This document shows positions 36,514-45,524 of a DNA stretch of 56,126 nt, in pieces. The position numbers were made by a program, and so were the translations under genes. The notes beneath the pieces are model-generated. The model did no database searches. It was given only the letters and a program-made list of their open reading frames with translations, and was not told where the DNA came from. Position 1 is the first letter of the stretch. Every line of letters starts with the position of its first letter. The stretch comes from Selenomonadaceae bacterium (GTDB lineage: Bacteria; Bacillota; Negativicutes; Selenomonadales; Selenomonadaceae): NCBI GenBank assembly GCA_022786545.1, contig JALFXV010000036.1, positions 1 to 56,126 on the forward strand, given 5' to 3'.

Positions 36514-37203
36514 TCAATACTGACGGGGGCCGAAAATGCCGGTGCCCACGCGCACCACATTTGCCCCTTCCTCTACAGCTATTGTGTAATCATGAGTCAT
36601 ACCCATCGACAAATATTTTATATTCGCCGTCTGCCAGCTGATTTCCTTCACCTTGTCGAAAATTTTTCTCATTTTTGCAAACAGGGGACGACATTCCTCC
36701 ACATCCTCATAATTTGGCGCAATACACATCAGCCCCATGAGCTGCAGGTTGTCCATTTCATCTACCCTGTGCAGCAAATCCATCAGTTCATCCTCGTAGA
36801 TGCCTGACTTGGAGTCCTCCTGAGCCAGGTTGACCTGCACCAGCACCTTCTGCACCTTGCCGATACCGGCAGCAGCCTTGTTGATGGCCTCTGCCAGATG
36901 CAGGGTGTCCACGGAATGAATCAGATCAAACATCCTGACAGCCTGCTTGGCCTTGTTGGTCTGCAAATGGCCGATAAGATGCCATGTCACCTGCCGGTCC
37001 AGGGTCTCAAACTTTTCCTTTGCTTCCTGAATCCTGTTCTCGCCAATGTCCGTAACACCGGCGTCAATAGCCTCCCGCATGGCATATATATCATGATTTT
37101 TGGTCACTGCCACCAAAAGGACATCATGGTCAAAGGCGGCATCCCGCCTTGCCTTGGCGGCCTCAATATTGCTCTTTACCTCCTGCAGCCTTTCCTCAAT
37201 CAT
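36514..37203 (-). CDS. YggS-family PLP-homeostasis protein
   Basis: 229 residues from ATG 37203 (AAGGGGTGA upstream); an upstream in-frame start at 37245 has no support. PLP-binding Lys is in LLVAVTKNHD; other family motifs are DIGENRIQEA, WHLIGHLQTNKAKQAV and YLSMGMTHDY. YggS/PLPBP proteins buffer pyridoxal phosphate and have no known enzyme activity. Confidence 0.93.
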   Translation of the reverse strand: MIEERLQEVKSNIEAAKARRDAAFDHDVLLVAVTKNHDIYAMREAIDAGVTDIGENRIQEAKEKFETLDRQVTWHLIGHLQTNKAKQAVRMFDLIHSVDTLHLAEAINKAAAGIGKVQKVLVQVNLAQEDSKSGIYEDELMDLLHRVDEMDNLQLMGLMCIAPNYEDVEECRPLFAKMRKIFDKVKEISWQTANIKYLSMGMTHDYTIAVEEGANVVRVGTGIFGPRQY

Positions 37204-37281
37204 CAAATCACCCCTTAAATGTACCATTGATAAAATTATGCACAAATTTTCTTACAAGCAATCTATCTCAGCAATCTATCT

Positions 37282-38103
37282 CTATTTTACACCAATAATG
37301 GCCGCTATGCGACCTGTTTTGCCATTATCTGCCCGGTAGGAAAAAAATTGCCTGTTGTTGCATGCCGTACAGGTATGGGCATTGGCAATATTTTCCCTTT
37401 TGAGCCCGGCTTTTTCCAGCTGCCTTGTATTGCAGAGCTGCAAATCAAGGTGTGTGCTGCCATCTGGCCGCGTCTCAAGGATTTCTGCGGCAAAATCCGG
37501 AAAGGCTTCCCGGAACTGGTCAGCTACGCCCTCTCCCACCTGATAGCAGCAGCTGCCGATGGAAGGGCCGATGGCTGCCAGCAGGTCAGCAGGGTCGCTG
37601 CCAAATTCCTTCGCCATAGCTGCCACAGTCCTTGCTGCTATGGATTTCACCGTGCCCTTCCAGCCGCCATGAGCCAGCCCTACGGCCCGCTTGACAGGAT
37701 CTGCCAGCAAGATAGGCGTGCAGTCTGCAAAAAACAACATCAGCGGCAGGCCCGGCTCATTGGTAATCAGGGCATCCGTATCAGGGATGGCCCCGGCGTA
37801 ATCAGCAAAGCCTGCTCCTGCCTCACCGGCTGTAATCCTCACTACCCTGTCACCATGCACCTGCTGGCAGGTGGCAGTGCGCTCCGGCTCTGCGCCAACC
37901 ATCCGGCAGAAGCGCCGCCTGTTTTCCAGCACGGCCTCCTTTTCATCCTCCACATGAAGCCCCAGGTTCAGGCTATCATAAGCACCCCGGCTTACACCGC
38001 CGTGCCGGGTGGAAATCCCATGCAGGAATAAATCATCGGGAAATATAGCAAATCTGCCCAGCCACAGATTATTAAGTTCCGTATTGTATAAAGCAAAGCT
38101 CAT
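37282..38103 (-). CDS. pgeF: PgeF / laccase-domain protein (YfiH family)
   Basis: 273 residues. Conserved metal-site motifs: HGISTRHGGVSRGAYDSLNL, TCQQVHGDRVV, FADCTPILL, GLAHGGWKGTVK and the end NRQFFSYRADNGKTGR. The family includes a peptidoglycan-editing factor and purine-nucleoside enzymes; which activity applies here is open. It sits in the yggS-sepF cluster, as is usual in Firmicutes. Confidence 0.92.
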   Translation of the reverse strand: MSFALYNTELNNLWLGRFAIFPDDLFLHGISTRHGGVSRGAYDSLNLGLHVEDEKEAVLENRRRFCRMVGAEPERTATCQQVHGDRVVRITAGEAGAGFADYAGAIPDTDALITNEPGLPLMLFFADCTPILLADPVKRAVGLAHGGWKGTVKSIAARTVAAMAKEFGSDPADLLAAIGPSIGSCCYQVGEGVADQFREAFPDFAAEILETRPDGSTHLDLQLCNTRQLEKAGLKRENIANAHTCTACNNRQFFSYRADNGKTGRIAAIIGVK

Positions 38104-38120
38104 GTCAAAAACTCACACTC

Positions 38121-39812
38121 CTATTTGCAGACACCGCAGCGATGGCAGCCCTCAAAGCACCTGATGGTGCGGACAGGCTCCGCCTGGCAGGCCGCCTGCC
38201 TCTCCTTGATGAGATATGCCTTGGTAAAGCCCATATCCAGCACATCCCAGGGCAGCGCCTCATCCAGGGGCCTAGCCGCCGCCACCTGCTCTTCCAGGCT
38301 GCTGCCCCGTGCTTTCAGCACGGACTTCAGGGCCCTGCTGCCGCCAGCCCGGTAGGCTTCCCACAGGATTTGTCCCGCCTGACGGCCTCCCCTGGCCAGG
38401 AATGCCTGCACATAGGCATCCCGTGGCGATTCGGCAATCACCTCTATATTGTGCCTCCTTCTGAGGGCACTACTTATAGCCTTCAAGGCACCCTGAATGT
38501 ATTTGAGCGGCGCCATAGGTTCCCACTGAAAAGGGGTAAAAGGCTTGGGGATAAATGGATTGATGCTGAGGGTAAGGCGTCCCGTGGCGCCGCGGCTTTC
38601 CATAAAATCCTTCAGACGGCATGCCATATCTGTAATGGCCTGTATGTCCTCCGGCTCCTCCCCCGGCAGCCCTATCATGATATACAGCCGGAAATTCCTG
38701 ATGCCTGCCCTGATGCCCATATCCATAGCATTCAGGAGATGCTTTTCCTCAATGCCCTTGTTCACCACGGCACGCATCCGGCTGCTGCCAGCCTCCGGCG
38801 CCATCGTCAGGGTTCTCAGGCCGCTGGCAGCCAGGGAATCCACCAGTTCCTGGGTAACGGAGTCTGCCCGGAAAGAAGCCACCGACATGCTGAGGCCGTC
38901 CCCCAGGATTTCCCGGCACAGGCTGTCAATCTCCGGGTAATCGGAAATCGCCGCCCCCATCAGCCCCACCCGGCGGCCTGATGCCTTCGCTCCTGCCAGC
39001 ATCTTTTCGATGGCCTCCAGGGAGCGGTTGCGGGGCTTTCGGAAGCAGTAGCCTGCCATGCAGAAGCGGCAGTGACGGCCACAGCCTCTGGCAATTTCCA
39101 CCAGATGGAGGTTAAATTCCGTATCCTCCGTATAGATGACCGTCTCCCCCGGAAAATCGTCCAGATTTTGCTGCCACTGACGCGCTACCTGCCGTTCGCC
39201 CTTTTCCAGCCTGTGGACTGAGGGCACATATACACCCGGCACCTGAGACAAGGCTTCCAGTATTTCCTGACGGCCTGCCCCTGCCAGCTTCTTGGCATGA
39301 TAAACATCCATGAAGCCAGGCAGGACAGCCTCCCCCTCACCGATGATGAAAGCGTCAAAAAACAGGCTCAAAGGCTCAGGATTGAAGGTGGCGCAGGGAC
39401 CTCCGCCGATGACCAGAGCATCCTGCTCCCCCCTGTCAGCCGCCAGAGGCACCACCTTGCCCAGTTCCAGCATACGCAGGATGTTGAAATAATCCATCTC
39501 AAAGGAAATTACAAAGCCGATGATATCAAACCTGTTCAGGCCGGTCTGGCTCTCCAGGGTCATCAGGGGCTGCCGTGCCTTTTCGTATGCCTGCTGCTGC
39601 TTTCGCTCCGGCAGGAAGATGCGCTCGCAGGCCGTATCCTGCCGCTCATTCAGAAGCCGGTACACAATGTGCAGCCCCAGGTTTGACATGCCCACAAAAT
39701 ATGAATTTGGATATGCCAGGGCAAAGCGGTGCCTGCCCCCTGGCGGACGGCTGCAATAGCCTGTTTCTCTTGCCAGCTGTTCCTTCAGCTGCTCCTTTAA
39801 CTTCCACACCAT
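38121..39812 (-). CDS. TIGR03960-type radical SAM protein
   Basis: 563 residues from ATG 39812 (GGGGAG 7 bases upstream). An in-frame extension to 40028 reads through A/T repeats and is not plausible. N-terminal region is B12-binding-like (FALAYPNSYFVGMSNLGLHI); the cluster motif is CGRHCRFCMAGYC (CX3CX2C), followed by RVGLMGAAISDYPE and a Cys-rich end CFEGCHRCGVC. The usual companion (DUF2344 protein) and ribonuclease G/E neighbours are not in the window. The reaction is unknown. Confidence 0.88.
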   Translation of the reverse strand: MVWKLKEQLKEQLARETGYCSRPPGGRHRFALAYPNSYFVGMSNLGLHIVYRLLNERQDTACERIFLPERKQQQAYEKARQPLMTLESQTGLNRFDIIGFVISFEMDYFNILRMLELGKVVPLAADRGEQDALVIGGGPCATFNPEPLSLFFDAFIIGEGEAVLPGFMDVYHAKKLAGAGRQEILEALSQVPGVYVPSVHRLEKGERQVARQWQQNLDDFPGETVIYTEDTEFNLHLVEIARGCGRHCRFCMAGYCFRKPRNRSLEAIEKMLAGAKASGRRVGLMGAAISDYPEIDSLCREILGDGLSMSVASFRADSVTQELVDSLAASGLRTLTMAPEAGSSRMRAVVNKGIEEKHLLNAMDMGIRAGIRNFRLYIMIGLPGEEPEDIQAITDMACRLKDFMESRGATGRLTLSINPFIPKPFTPFQWEPMAPLKYIQGALKAISSALRRRHNIEVIAESPRDAYVQAFLARGGRQAGQILWEAYRAGGSRALKSVLKARGSSLEEQVAAARPLDEALPWDVLDMGFTKAYLIKERQAACQAEPVRTIRCFEGCHRCGVCK

Positions 39813-39829
39813 TGAGAACTCCCCGGTAT

Positions 39830-39920
39830 AAACGCAAACATAAACAGTAGCATAAATACAAATACAAATATAAATAAAAACAAAAACACGAATGTAAATA
39901 TCCCATGTAAATATCACATG
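39830..39920. repeat. Short degenerate repeats upstream of the radical SAM gene
   Basis: Minus strand shows a degenerate 6-base run (TTTGTA/TTTATG/TTTATA units) over about 39830-39888 and two tandem 13-bp units ATGTAAATATC(C/A)C at 39892-39904 and 39905-39917. It lies between nrdR and the radical SAM start. I see no promoter in it. Confidence 0.5.
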
Positions 39921-39930
39921 GATACTATTG

Positions 39931-40383
39931 TCACTGCCCGGACAGGATATCCAGTTCCTTCTTGAAGCTCTGGATGTCCGTAAAACGGCGGTAAACAGAA
40001 GCAAAGCGGATGTAGGCCACCTGGTCAAAATCCTTCAGCATGGCCAGTGCCTCCTCGCCGATGGCCTTGGAGGGAACCTCCTGCTCATAATGGCGGCGCA
40101 GGTTCTGCTCAATAGTGTGAGCCAGTGCCACCACGCTTTCCAGGGACTTGTCCCGCTTGTCGCAGGAACGTATCAGCCCGTTCAGCAGCTTGTTCTTGTC
40201 AAACACCTGGCGGGAGCCATCATGCTTGACCACCATCAGGGGCAGCTGCTCAACTGTTTCAAAGGTCGTAAAACGCCGTCCGCAATTCTGGCAGCCCCTG
40301 CGGCGCTTGATAGTATGCCCCTCATCTATAGCCCTTGAGTCAATAACACGGCAATCCGGAGTAAAACAATATGGACAACGCAT
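39931..40383 (-). CDS. nrdR: NrdR, transcriptional repressor of ribonucleotide reductase genes
   Basis: 150 residues. Zinc ribbon MRCPYC...C at the start with a second pair RRGCQNCGRRFTTFE, then an ATP-cone (VVKHDGSRQVFDKNKLLNGL). NrdR binds ATP/dATP and represses nrd genes. The start lies directly behind the stop of the YgiQ-type gene. Confidence 0.95.
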   Translation of the reverse strand: MRCPYCFTPDCRVIDSRAIDEGHTIKRRRGCQNCGRRFTTFETVEQLPLMVVKHDGSRQVFDKNKLLNGLIRSCDKRDKSLESVVALAHTIEQNLRRHYEQEVPSKAIGEEALAMLKDFDQVAYIRFASVYRRFTDIQSFKKELDILSGQ

Positions 40384-42324
40384 TTACTTCACCAACTTTT
40401 TCCTGTTTTTATGATTTCCAGCTTTATTATTTCTACTACTATTTTTGCTATTATTCCCATGCTTATGCTGGATATCCCTAATTGCCCCGGCAGTTCCGCC
40501 AGCAGGCTGCTTCCCCGTGTTTTCCCGGGAAGCTTTTTTCTCAGGCCGTATCAGGCATTCTGCCCCGTAGCCGATTAAATCCCGCCTGCCTGCCTTTTCC
40601 AGCGCCCTGCGCACCAATTCATAATTCTTAGGCAGCCAGAACTGCATCAGGGCGCGCTGCATGGCCTTTTCCTCCGGTGACTTGGCCGAATAGACCTGCT
40701 GCCCGGTCAGGGGATTCAGCCCCGTATACCACATGCAGGTGGACAAGGTGCCCGGCGTAGGGATAAAATCCTGCACCTGCTCAGGATGGTAGCCCATCTC
40801 CTTGATGAACTCCGCCAGTTCAATGGCGTCCTCCAGCTGGCTGCCGGGATGGCTGGACATGAAGTACGGCACCAGGTACTGCTTCTTGCCCAGCTGCCTG
40901 TTCATCCGGGTAAATTTTTCTACGAAACGCCGGTACACCCTGCTGCCGGACTTGCCCATGAGCCTGGTTACCCTGTCTGAAATATGCTCCGGGGCAATCT
41001 TCAGCTGGCCGCTGATATGATGCTCGCACAGCTCCCGGAGGAAATCATCCTTAGCCAGCATGAGGTAGTCAAAGCGGATGCCGGAGCGGATAAAGACCTT
41101 CTTGACCTTAGGCAGCTGCCTGAGCTGGCGCAATAAGTCCAGATAACCGGCGTGACTGGCCGTCAGGTTCTTGCAGGTATCAGGTGACAGGCACTGCCTG
41201 CCGTGGCAGGTGCCCCGCTCCAGCTGTGCCTGGCAGGCAGGCTGATGAAAGTTGGCCGTAGGGCCACCCACATCATGGATGTACCCCTTAAAATCAGGCT
41301 GTTCCGTCATGATTTTTGCCTCCCGCAAGATGGAGGCATCGCTCCGGGGCTGGATAATCCTACCCTGATGGGAAATAATGGCACAGAAATGGCAGCCCCC
41401 AAAGCAGCCCCGGTGGGCGGTAATGCTGAACTTTACTTCCTCGATGGCCGGCACGCCCCCGGCCTGGTCATACATGGGGTGCCAGGTGCGCATGTAAGGC
41501 AGGTCATAAATCTCGTCCATTTCCTCTGTGGAAAGGGGCATGGCCGGAGGATTCTGCACAATGCACCAGCTGCCGTTCTGCTGGGCCAGCCGCTTGCCCC
41601 GGAAGGCATCCTGCTCCAGATATTCCTGCCGGAAAGCCTCCGCAAAGGCCCTCTTGCTTTCCCGCACTTGCTCAAAGCTGGCCACGGCCTCATAATCCCA
41701 TATATAGTCAAAATTGGGCACCCGAAAACAGGTCCCCTGCACATCCTGAATATTCTGTATTTCTACGCCCTGATGAAGCTGGGCGGCAATCTCTATCAGC
41801 TGGCGCTCCCCCATGCCGTAGACCAGCAAATCCGCTCCGCACTCAGCCAGGATGGAGGGCTTCACCTCATCAGCCCAATAATCATAATGGGCAAACCGCC
41901 GGAGGCTGGCCTCTATGCCGCCAATGATAATCGGCACCTCGCTGCCCCAGCACTCACGGAGCCTGGCAGTGTAGACAAGAACGGCACGTTCCGGCCTGAA
42001 GCCTGCCTTGCCCCCGGGGGAATAGGAGTCATCATGCCGCAGCCTCCTGGCAGCAGTGTAGCGGCTCAGCTGGGAATCCAGATTACCGCTGGACACAAGA
42101 AAACCCAGCCGGGGCTTGCCCAGGCTGGCGAAATCCTTGGTGCTGTGCCAATCAGGCTGGGGGATAATCCCCACCCTGTAGCCATGCTTTTCCAGCAAGC
42201 GGCACAAAATCGCCGGACCGAAGCTGGGATGGTCCACATAGGCATCCCCGGACACAAAAATAAAATCCAGCTGCTGCCAGCCTCGTTCCTCCATATCTTT
42301 CCTTGTTACAGGCAGAAAACTCAT
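40384..42324 (-). CDS. ygiQ: YgiQ-family radical SAM protein
   Basis: 646 residues. N-terminal region FVSGDAYVDHPSFGPAILCR and VPIIIGGIEASLRRFAHYDY match YgiQ; the cluster motif is HRGCFGGCHFCAI (CX3CX2C). C-terminal part contains QVQDFIPTPGTLSTCMWYTG. The last 60 residues are basic and Asn/Lys-rich (low complexity). Substrate unknown. Confidence 0.93.
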   Translation of the reverse strand: MSFLPVTRKDMEERGWQQLDFIFVSGDAYVDHPSFGPAILCRLLEKHGYRVGIIPQPDWHSTKDFASLGKPRLGFLVSSGNLDSQLSRYTAARRLRHDDSYSPGGKAGFRPERAVLVYTARLRECWGSEVPIIIGGIEASLRRFAHYDYWADEVKPSILAECGADLLVYGMGERQLIEIAAQLHQGVEIQNIQDVQGTCFRVPNFDYIWDYEAVASFEQVRESKRAFAEAFRQEYLEQDAFRGKRLAQQNGSWCIVQNPPAMPLSTEEMDEIYDLPYMRTWHPMYDQAGGVPAIEEVKFSITAHRGCFGGCHFCAIISHQGRIIQPRSDASILREAKIMTEQPDFKGYIHDVGGPTANFHQPACQAQLERGTCHGRQCLSPDTCKNLTASHAGYLDLLRQLRQLPKVKKVFIRSGIRFDYLMLAKDDFLRELCEHHISGQLKIAPEHISDRVTRLMGKSGSRVYRRFVEKFTRMNRQLGKKQYLVPYFMSSHPGSQLEDAIELAEFIKEMGYHPEQVQDFIPTPGTLSTCMWYTGLNPLTGQQVYSAKSPEEKAMQRALMQFWLPKNYELVRRALEKAGRRDLIGYGAECLIRPEKKASRENTGKQPAGGTAGAIRDIQHKHGNNSKNSSRNNKAGNHKNRKKLVK

Positions 42325-42354
42325 ATATACTCCTTGCCGCTCTTACTAATCTGA

Positions 42355-43449
42355 TTACTGGGCAGCAGCCGCCTGCTGTCCCTGCCCGGCCTCTGGCTGG
42401 GCAGGTGCTGGTGCCGGTGCTTGTGGCTCCGCTGCCGGAGCTGCAGGCTGTACCGCTTCTGCCGGAGCTGCAGCTGGTTCAGCCGGAGCAGGCTCGCTGT
42501 AGCTTTCCTGATAATAGCTGTGCTCCTCTGCCGCAGCCTGTCCGCCAGCCCCCTGACCTGCATTGTCAGCGGCTGCATTTGCTCCCGCCTGCGGTGCAGC
42601 AGCTGCTTCCTTGACAAAGGTGCGGTCAGCAATCTGGCCTGCTTTGCCCAAGGTGCCCATATCCTTGCCATTGAAGGTTATCTGGATGCCCCCGGCATTA
42701 CCGGCACGGATTTCCACGCTTTCCTTGCCCTGCCAGGACATTTCCTTGCCCTTTTCCACTGTGCCTTCAAAGACATTCTTGCCATCTACCTTGACGGATA
42801 TCCAGCAGTTTTCCAGCATCTTGGCAGAAACCTCCGCCCCATCGTAAACCTTTGCCGGGGCAGCCGGTTCCTCCTTGACCACCTGGTCCTGCTTGACGGC
42901 AGGCTTGGTGGCCGGGTCTGTTCCTTCGTCCATAAAGGCCACATATACGCCACCCAGGAAAACCAGCATCGCCCCCAGCAAAATCATGAACTTCTTGGAG
43001 CCGCTTTTTTCCTCCCGCTCAAGGCTGTGACGGTATTCATCGCCAGCAGCAAACAGGCTGGTTTTCACCTGGGGCCTGCTGTAGCCGGTATTGATTTCAG
43101 CCGCACTGCTTTCCTCCTTGGCAGCTTCCTTCTCAGGGGTTTTATTCCTGCCAAAAAATGATTTCTTCGTTTCCTTGGCTTCATTTCCCTTAGGCATATC
43201 GGCAGGCTGGACTACCTTGACGATATTGCGCTCGGAGTCGTACTGCTCCAGCAGGGCATCACCATCTATCTGCAAAAACTTGGAATAATTCCTGATAAAA
43301 CCCTTTGCATACACATCCCCCGGCAGCGCATCATAATCACCTTGCTCGATAGCCTCCAGGTATACATCTCGAATACTGGTCTCCCCTGCTACGTCAGCAA
43401 TAGTCAGCCCTTGCTTTTCACGTTCGCCACGAAGAATTTCCCCAACCAT
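42355..43449 (-). CDS. RodZ-like protein (HTH + TM + DUF4115)
   Basis: 364 residues. N-terminal HTH (LRGEREKQGLTIADVAGETS at 6-25), a single membrane span near 148-172 (FMILLGAMLVFLGGVYVAFM) and a periplasmic/external DUF4115-like beta domain (CWISVKVDGKNVFEGTVEKG, IQITFNGKDMGTLGKAGQ). The final 90 residues are an Ala/Pro/Gln-rich tail after the usual end of the family. RodZ links MreB to the envelope; whether this is a true rod-shape protein or a related regulator is not certain. Confidence 0.85.
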   Translation of the reverse strand: MVGEILRGEREKQGLTIADVAGETSIRDVYLEAIEQGDYDALPGDVYAKGFIRNYSKFLQIDGDALLEQYDSERNIVKVVQPADMPKGNEAKETKKSFFGRNKTPEKEAAKEESSAAEINTGYSRPQVKTSLFAAGDEYRHSLEREEKSGSKKFMILLGAMLVFLGGVYVAFMDEGTDPATKPAVKQDQVVKEEPAAPAKVYDGAEVSAKMLENCWISVKVDGKNVFEGTVEKGKEMSWQGKESVEIRAGNAGGIQITFNGKDMGTLGKAGQIADRTFVKEAAAAPQAGANAAADNAGQGAGGQAAAEEHSYYQESYSEPAPAEPAAAPAEAVQPAAPAAEPQAPAPAPAQPEAGQGQQAAAAQ

Positions 43450-43527
43450 AATTCGAACCTCCTAAAATTGCAGCATGTCCCCAAGACAAAGCTGCTCTAT
43501 TAATCCTATAAATCTAACTACCATCTT

Positions 43528-43536
43528 ATTATAACA
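43528..43536 (-). promoter_or_regulatory. Extended -10 promoter before the rodZ-like gene
   Basis: Minus-strand TGTTATAATAAG gives a perfect extended -10. A weak TTGTAT sits 16 bases upstream. This probably starts the long rodZ-to-rluD transcript. Confidence 0.4.
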
Positions 43537-43570
43537 TGTAAATTTCTCAATACAATAGCCTGGTGCAGGC

Positions 43571-43993
43571 CTATTTTCCCGGTTTTTGGCAAAGCTCCGC
43601 CAAAGTGATGGAATTAAGCACCTCGTTTATCCTGGTGCCAATCCTGGCCCATACCCCCCGGCGGCTGCACCCAGCAGCCTTCTGGCAGACAAAGGGCTCA
43701 TCACCATCCATCAGCATGCAGTCGGCAAAGGCAATGGGGCCTTCCATAGCCACAATAATCTCGCCGATGGTGATTTCCTCAGGCTTTTTGGCCAGCATAT
43801 ACCCCCCCTGGGCTCCTCGGATGCTCTTGATGAAGCCCGCCTTGCGCAGGGTTCCCATCAGCTGCTCCAGATAATTCTCAGAAATTTCCTGCCTTTCGGC
43901 GATGGATTTCAGTGCCACAGGACCTGTGCCGTACTCATTTGCCAGGTCATGGAGAGCCAATACGCCGTATCTTCCTCGTTGAGACAGCTTCAT
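43571..43993 (-). CDS. Rrf2-family transcriptional regulator
   Basis: 140 residues from ATG 43993 (GAGGTG 8 bases upstream). N-terminal HTH MKLSQRGRYGVLALHDLA; three Cys at FADCM, FVCQ and AGCSRR in the position of the IscR/NsrR cluster ligands, with spacing C-x10-C-x5-C. This suggests a redox or Fe-S sensor. Local targets are not evident. Confidence 0.88.
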   Translation of the reverse strand: MKLSQRGRYGVLALHDLANEYGTGPVALKSIAERQEISENYLEQLMGTLRKAGFIKSIRGAQGGYMLAKKPEEITIGEIIVAMEGPIAFADCMLMDGDEPFVCQKAAGCSRRGVWARIGTRINEVLNSITLAELCQKPGK

Positions 43994-44072
43994 ACTGTTA
44001 CACCTCGTTTTCGAACCATTTAGAACAAGATTGCTTCTTGCAACCAAACTACTTTTAGAAATGAATTGCTGT

Positions 44073-45401
44073 TTAGAACTGAATTAAGCGAAACTCCTTG
44101 ATCAGCTGAATGAGGATAGCCGCCGTCCTATCTACTCCATAGCGGTTGGACTTGACGGTTATATCATAATTCTCGCTGTTGCCCCATTCCATAGCGGAAA
44201 ACTGCTGGCAGTGGTTTTTCCTGTCATTGGCAAACTCGCGGATTTTTTCCTGGGCGTCTTCAAAGGAAAGTCCTTCCTTCCGCATGGACCGCCGGATGCG
44301 CTCCGGCTCATCTGCTGTCACAAAAATGTGCAGGGAGTTTTTGTGGTTCTGCAGGACATAATTGGCCAGCCTGCCCACAATAACGCAGGAGTCCTTGGCC
44401 GCAATTTCCTGAATGACCTGTGCCTCCAAGCGGAAAATCTGCTCCGGCAGCGGCACCTCGCTTTCAGGGAAGGAACCGGCATACCAGTCAAACAGGGTGT
44501 AGAGGGCCGTGCTGGAAATCTTTTCCTCGTGCTTATGCAGGTACTCAGCGGCAAAATCGCTGCGCTCGGCAGCCATCTTGATGATTTCCGTATCATAATA
44601 GGGCAAATCCAGCTCATGGGCAATCCTCTTGGCAATCGTCCTGCCGCCACTGCCGTACTCATGGGAAACGGTCAGCACAAAATGCGCCTCCGACACCTCC
44701 GGCATAGCCTGCCGTTCCCGCTCCTTCTGGATGCGGTTTTCCGGCAGCAGGAGATATGTCAGGGCCTTCAGCTGATTGGTGAACAGGCGGATTTCCGTGC
44801 CGCAGAGAAAGGCCGTAATCAGGGTTCCCTCCCGGACGGCTTTCAGCTCTCCCACAAAAATCAGGCAGAGGACAGCGGCAAAGATAGTCATGCACAGGTC
44901 AGAAATCACCCTGACACTGGTATACCGCCTGCCTATCCTCTCCGCCAGTATCTGCAAAAAGGAATCCATGGGCAGCAGCGTTACCCGGGAAATAATGCCG
45001 AAATAAGCGCCAAAGGCCATGATGCTGCACCCGGCCAGCAGCATGCCTATCTTGGCGTAGTAGCTTTCCAGCACCAGAGGTGCCATGCATTCCAGGGACA
45101 GGTCAATAAAATAACCGAAAACCACCGTCATGCCGCATTGCAGCACCAGCATTCTCTTGTCCAGCCCCTTTTTCAGCACCGGCTGGATAAATATCATCAG
45201 CAAATTCATGATGGCTGTCCAGCAGCCAACCGTCACCGACGGGATAATCAAGGCAAAGGTATAGGGCAGCGAAGAAATAGGCGATACGCCCAGCGATGAT
45301 TTAATCACGCATGCCACACCAAAGCCCATAAACACCAAGCCCAGTGCAAAGACCAGGAAGCGCCTGGCCAATTCTGAAGGCGATTGTTTAATTTCTTTCA
45401 T
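44073..45401 (-). CDS. YczE/YitT-like membrane domain fused to cytidylate-kinase-like domain
   Basis: 442 residues. Residues 10-215 form several hydrophobic helices matching YczE-type integral membrane proteins (GFGVACVIKSSLGVSPISSL). Residues about 238-442 match the cytidylate kinase-like family (VSHEYGSGGRTIAKRIAHEL, PYYDTEIIKMAAE, CVIVGRLANYVL). The two parts are usually separate proteins or appear as this fusion in Firmicutes, from memory. It may phosphorylate a nucleoside-like ligand at the membrane. Ribosome site GAGGTGG. Confidence 0.85.
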   Translation of the reverse strand: MKEIKQSPSELARRFLVFALGLVFMGFGVACVIKSSLGVSPISSLPYTFALIIPSVTVGCWTAIMNLLMIFIQPVLKKGLDKRMLVLQCGMTVVFGYFIDLSLECMAPLVLESYYAKIGMLLAGCSIMAFGAYFGIISRVTLLPMDSFLQILAERIGRRYTSVRVISDLCMTIFAAVLCLIFVGELKAVREGTLITAFLCGTEIRLFTNQLKALTYLLLPENRIQKERERQAMPEVSEAHFVLTVSHEYGSGGRTIAKRIAHELDLPYYDTEIIKMAAERSDFAAEYLHKHEEKISSTALYTLFDWYAGSFPESEVPLPEQIFRLEAQVIQEIAAKDSCVIVGRLANYVLQNHKNSLHIFVTADEPERIRRSMRKEGLSFEDAQEKIREFANDRKNHCQQFSAMEWGNSENYDITVKSNRYGVDRTAAILIQLIKEFRLIQF

Positions 45402-45417
45402 CCAAAAGCCACCTCAA

Positions 45418-45466
45418 AAATCGAAAGCCCGCAAGACCGCACCATCTGTGCAGCTATTTGCGGGCT
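45418..45466 (-). terminator. Terminator after pnp
   Basis: Minus strand AGCCCGCAA / TTGCGGGCT, a perfect 9-bp stem with a 23-base loop, followed by TTTCGATTTTT. It lies about 60 bases past the pnp stop and ends just before the kinase-fusion ribosome site. Confidence 0.65.
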
Positions 45467-45524
45467 CCAAAATCATATTATTATGTTACGCAGTTATCAG
45501 CGGATTTACCAGCCCATTAAACTA

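Noticed and set aside
39813..40028. N-terminal extension of the radical SAM gene
   Set aside because: It would translate A/T repeats into Ile/Tyr/Val/Cys-rich sequence, and the ATG at 39812 has a proper ribosome site.
41203..42354. A 383-codon plus-strand frame opposite the YgiQ gene
   Set aside because: Antisense shadow with no ribosome site or recognisable motif.
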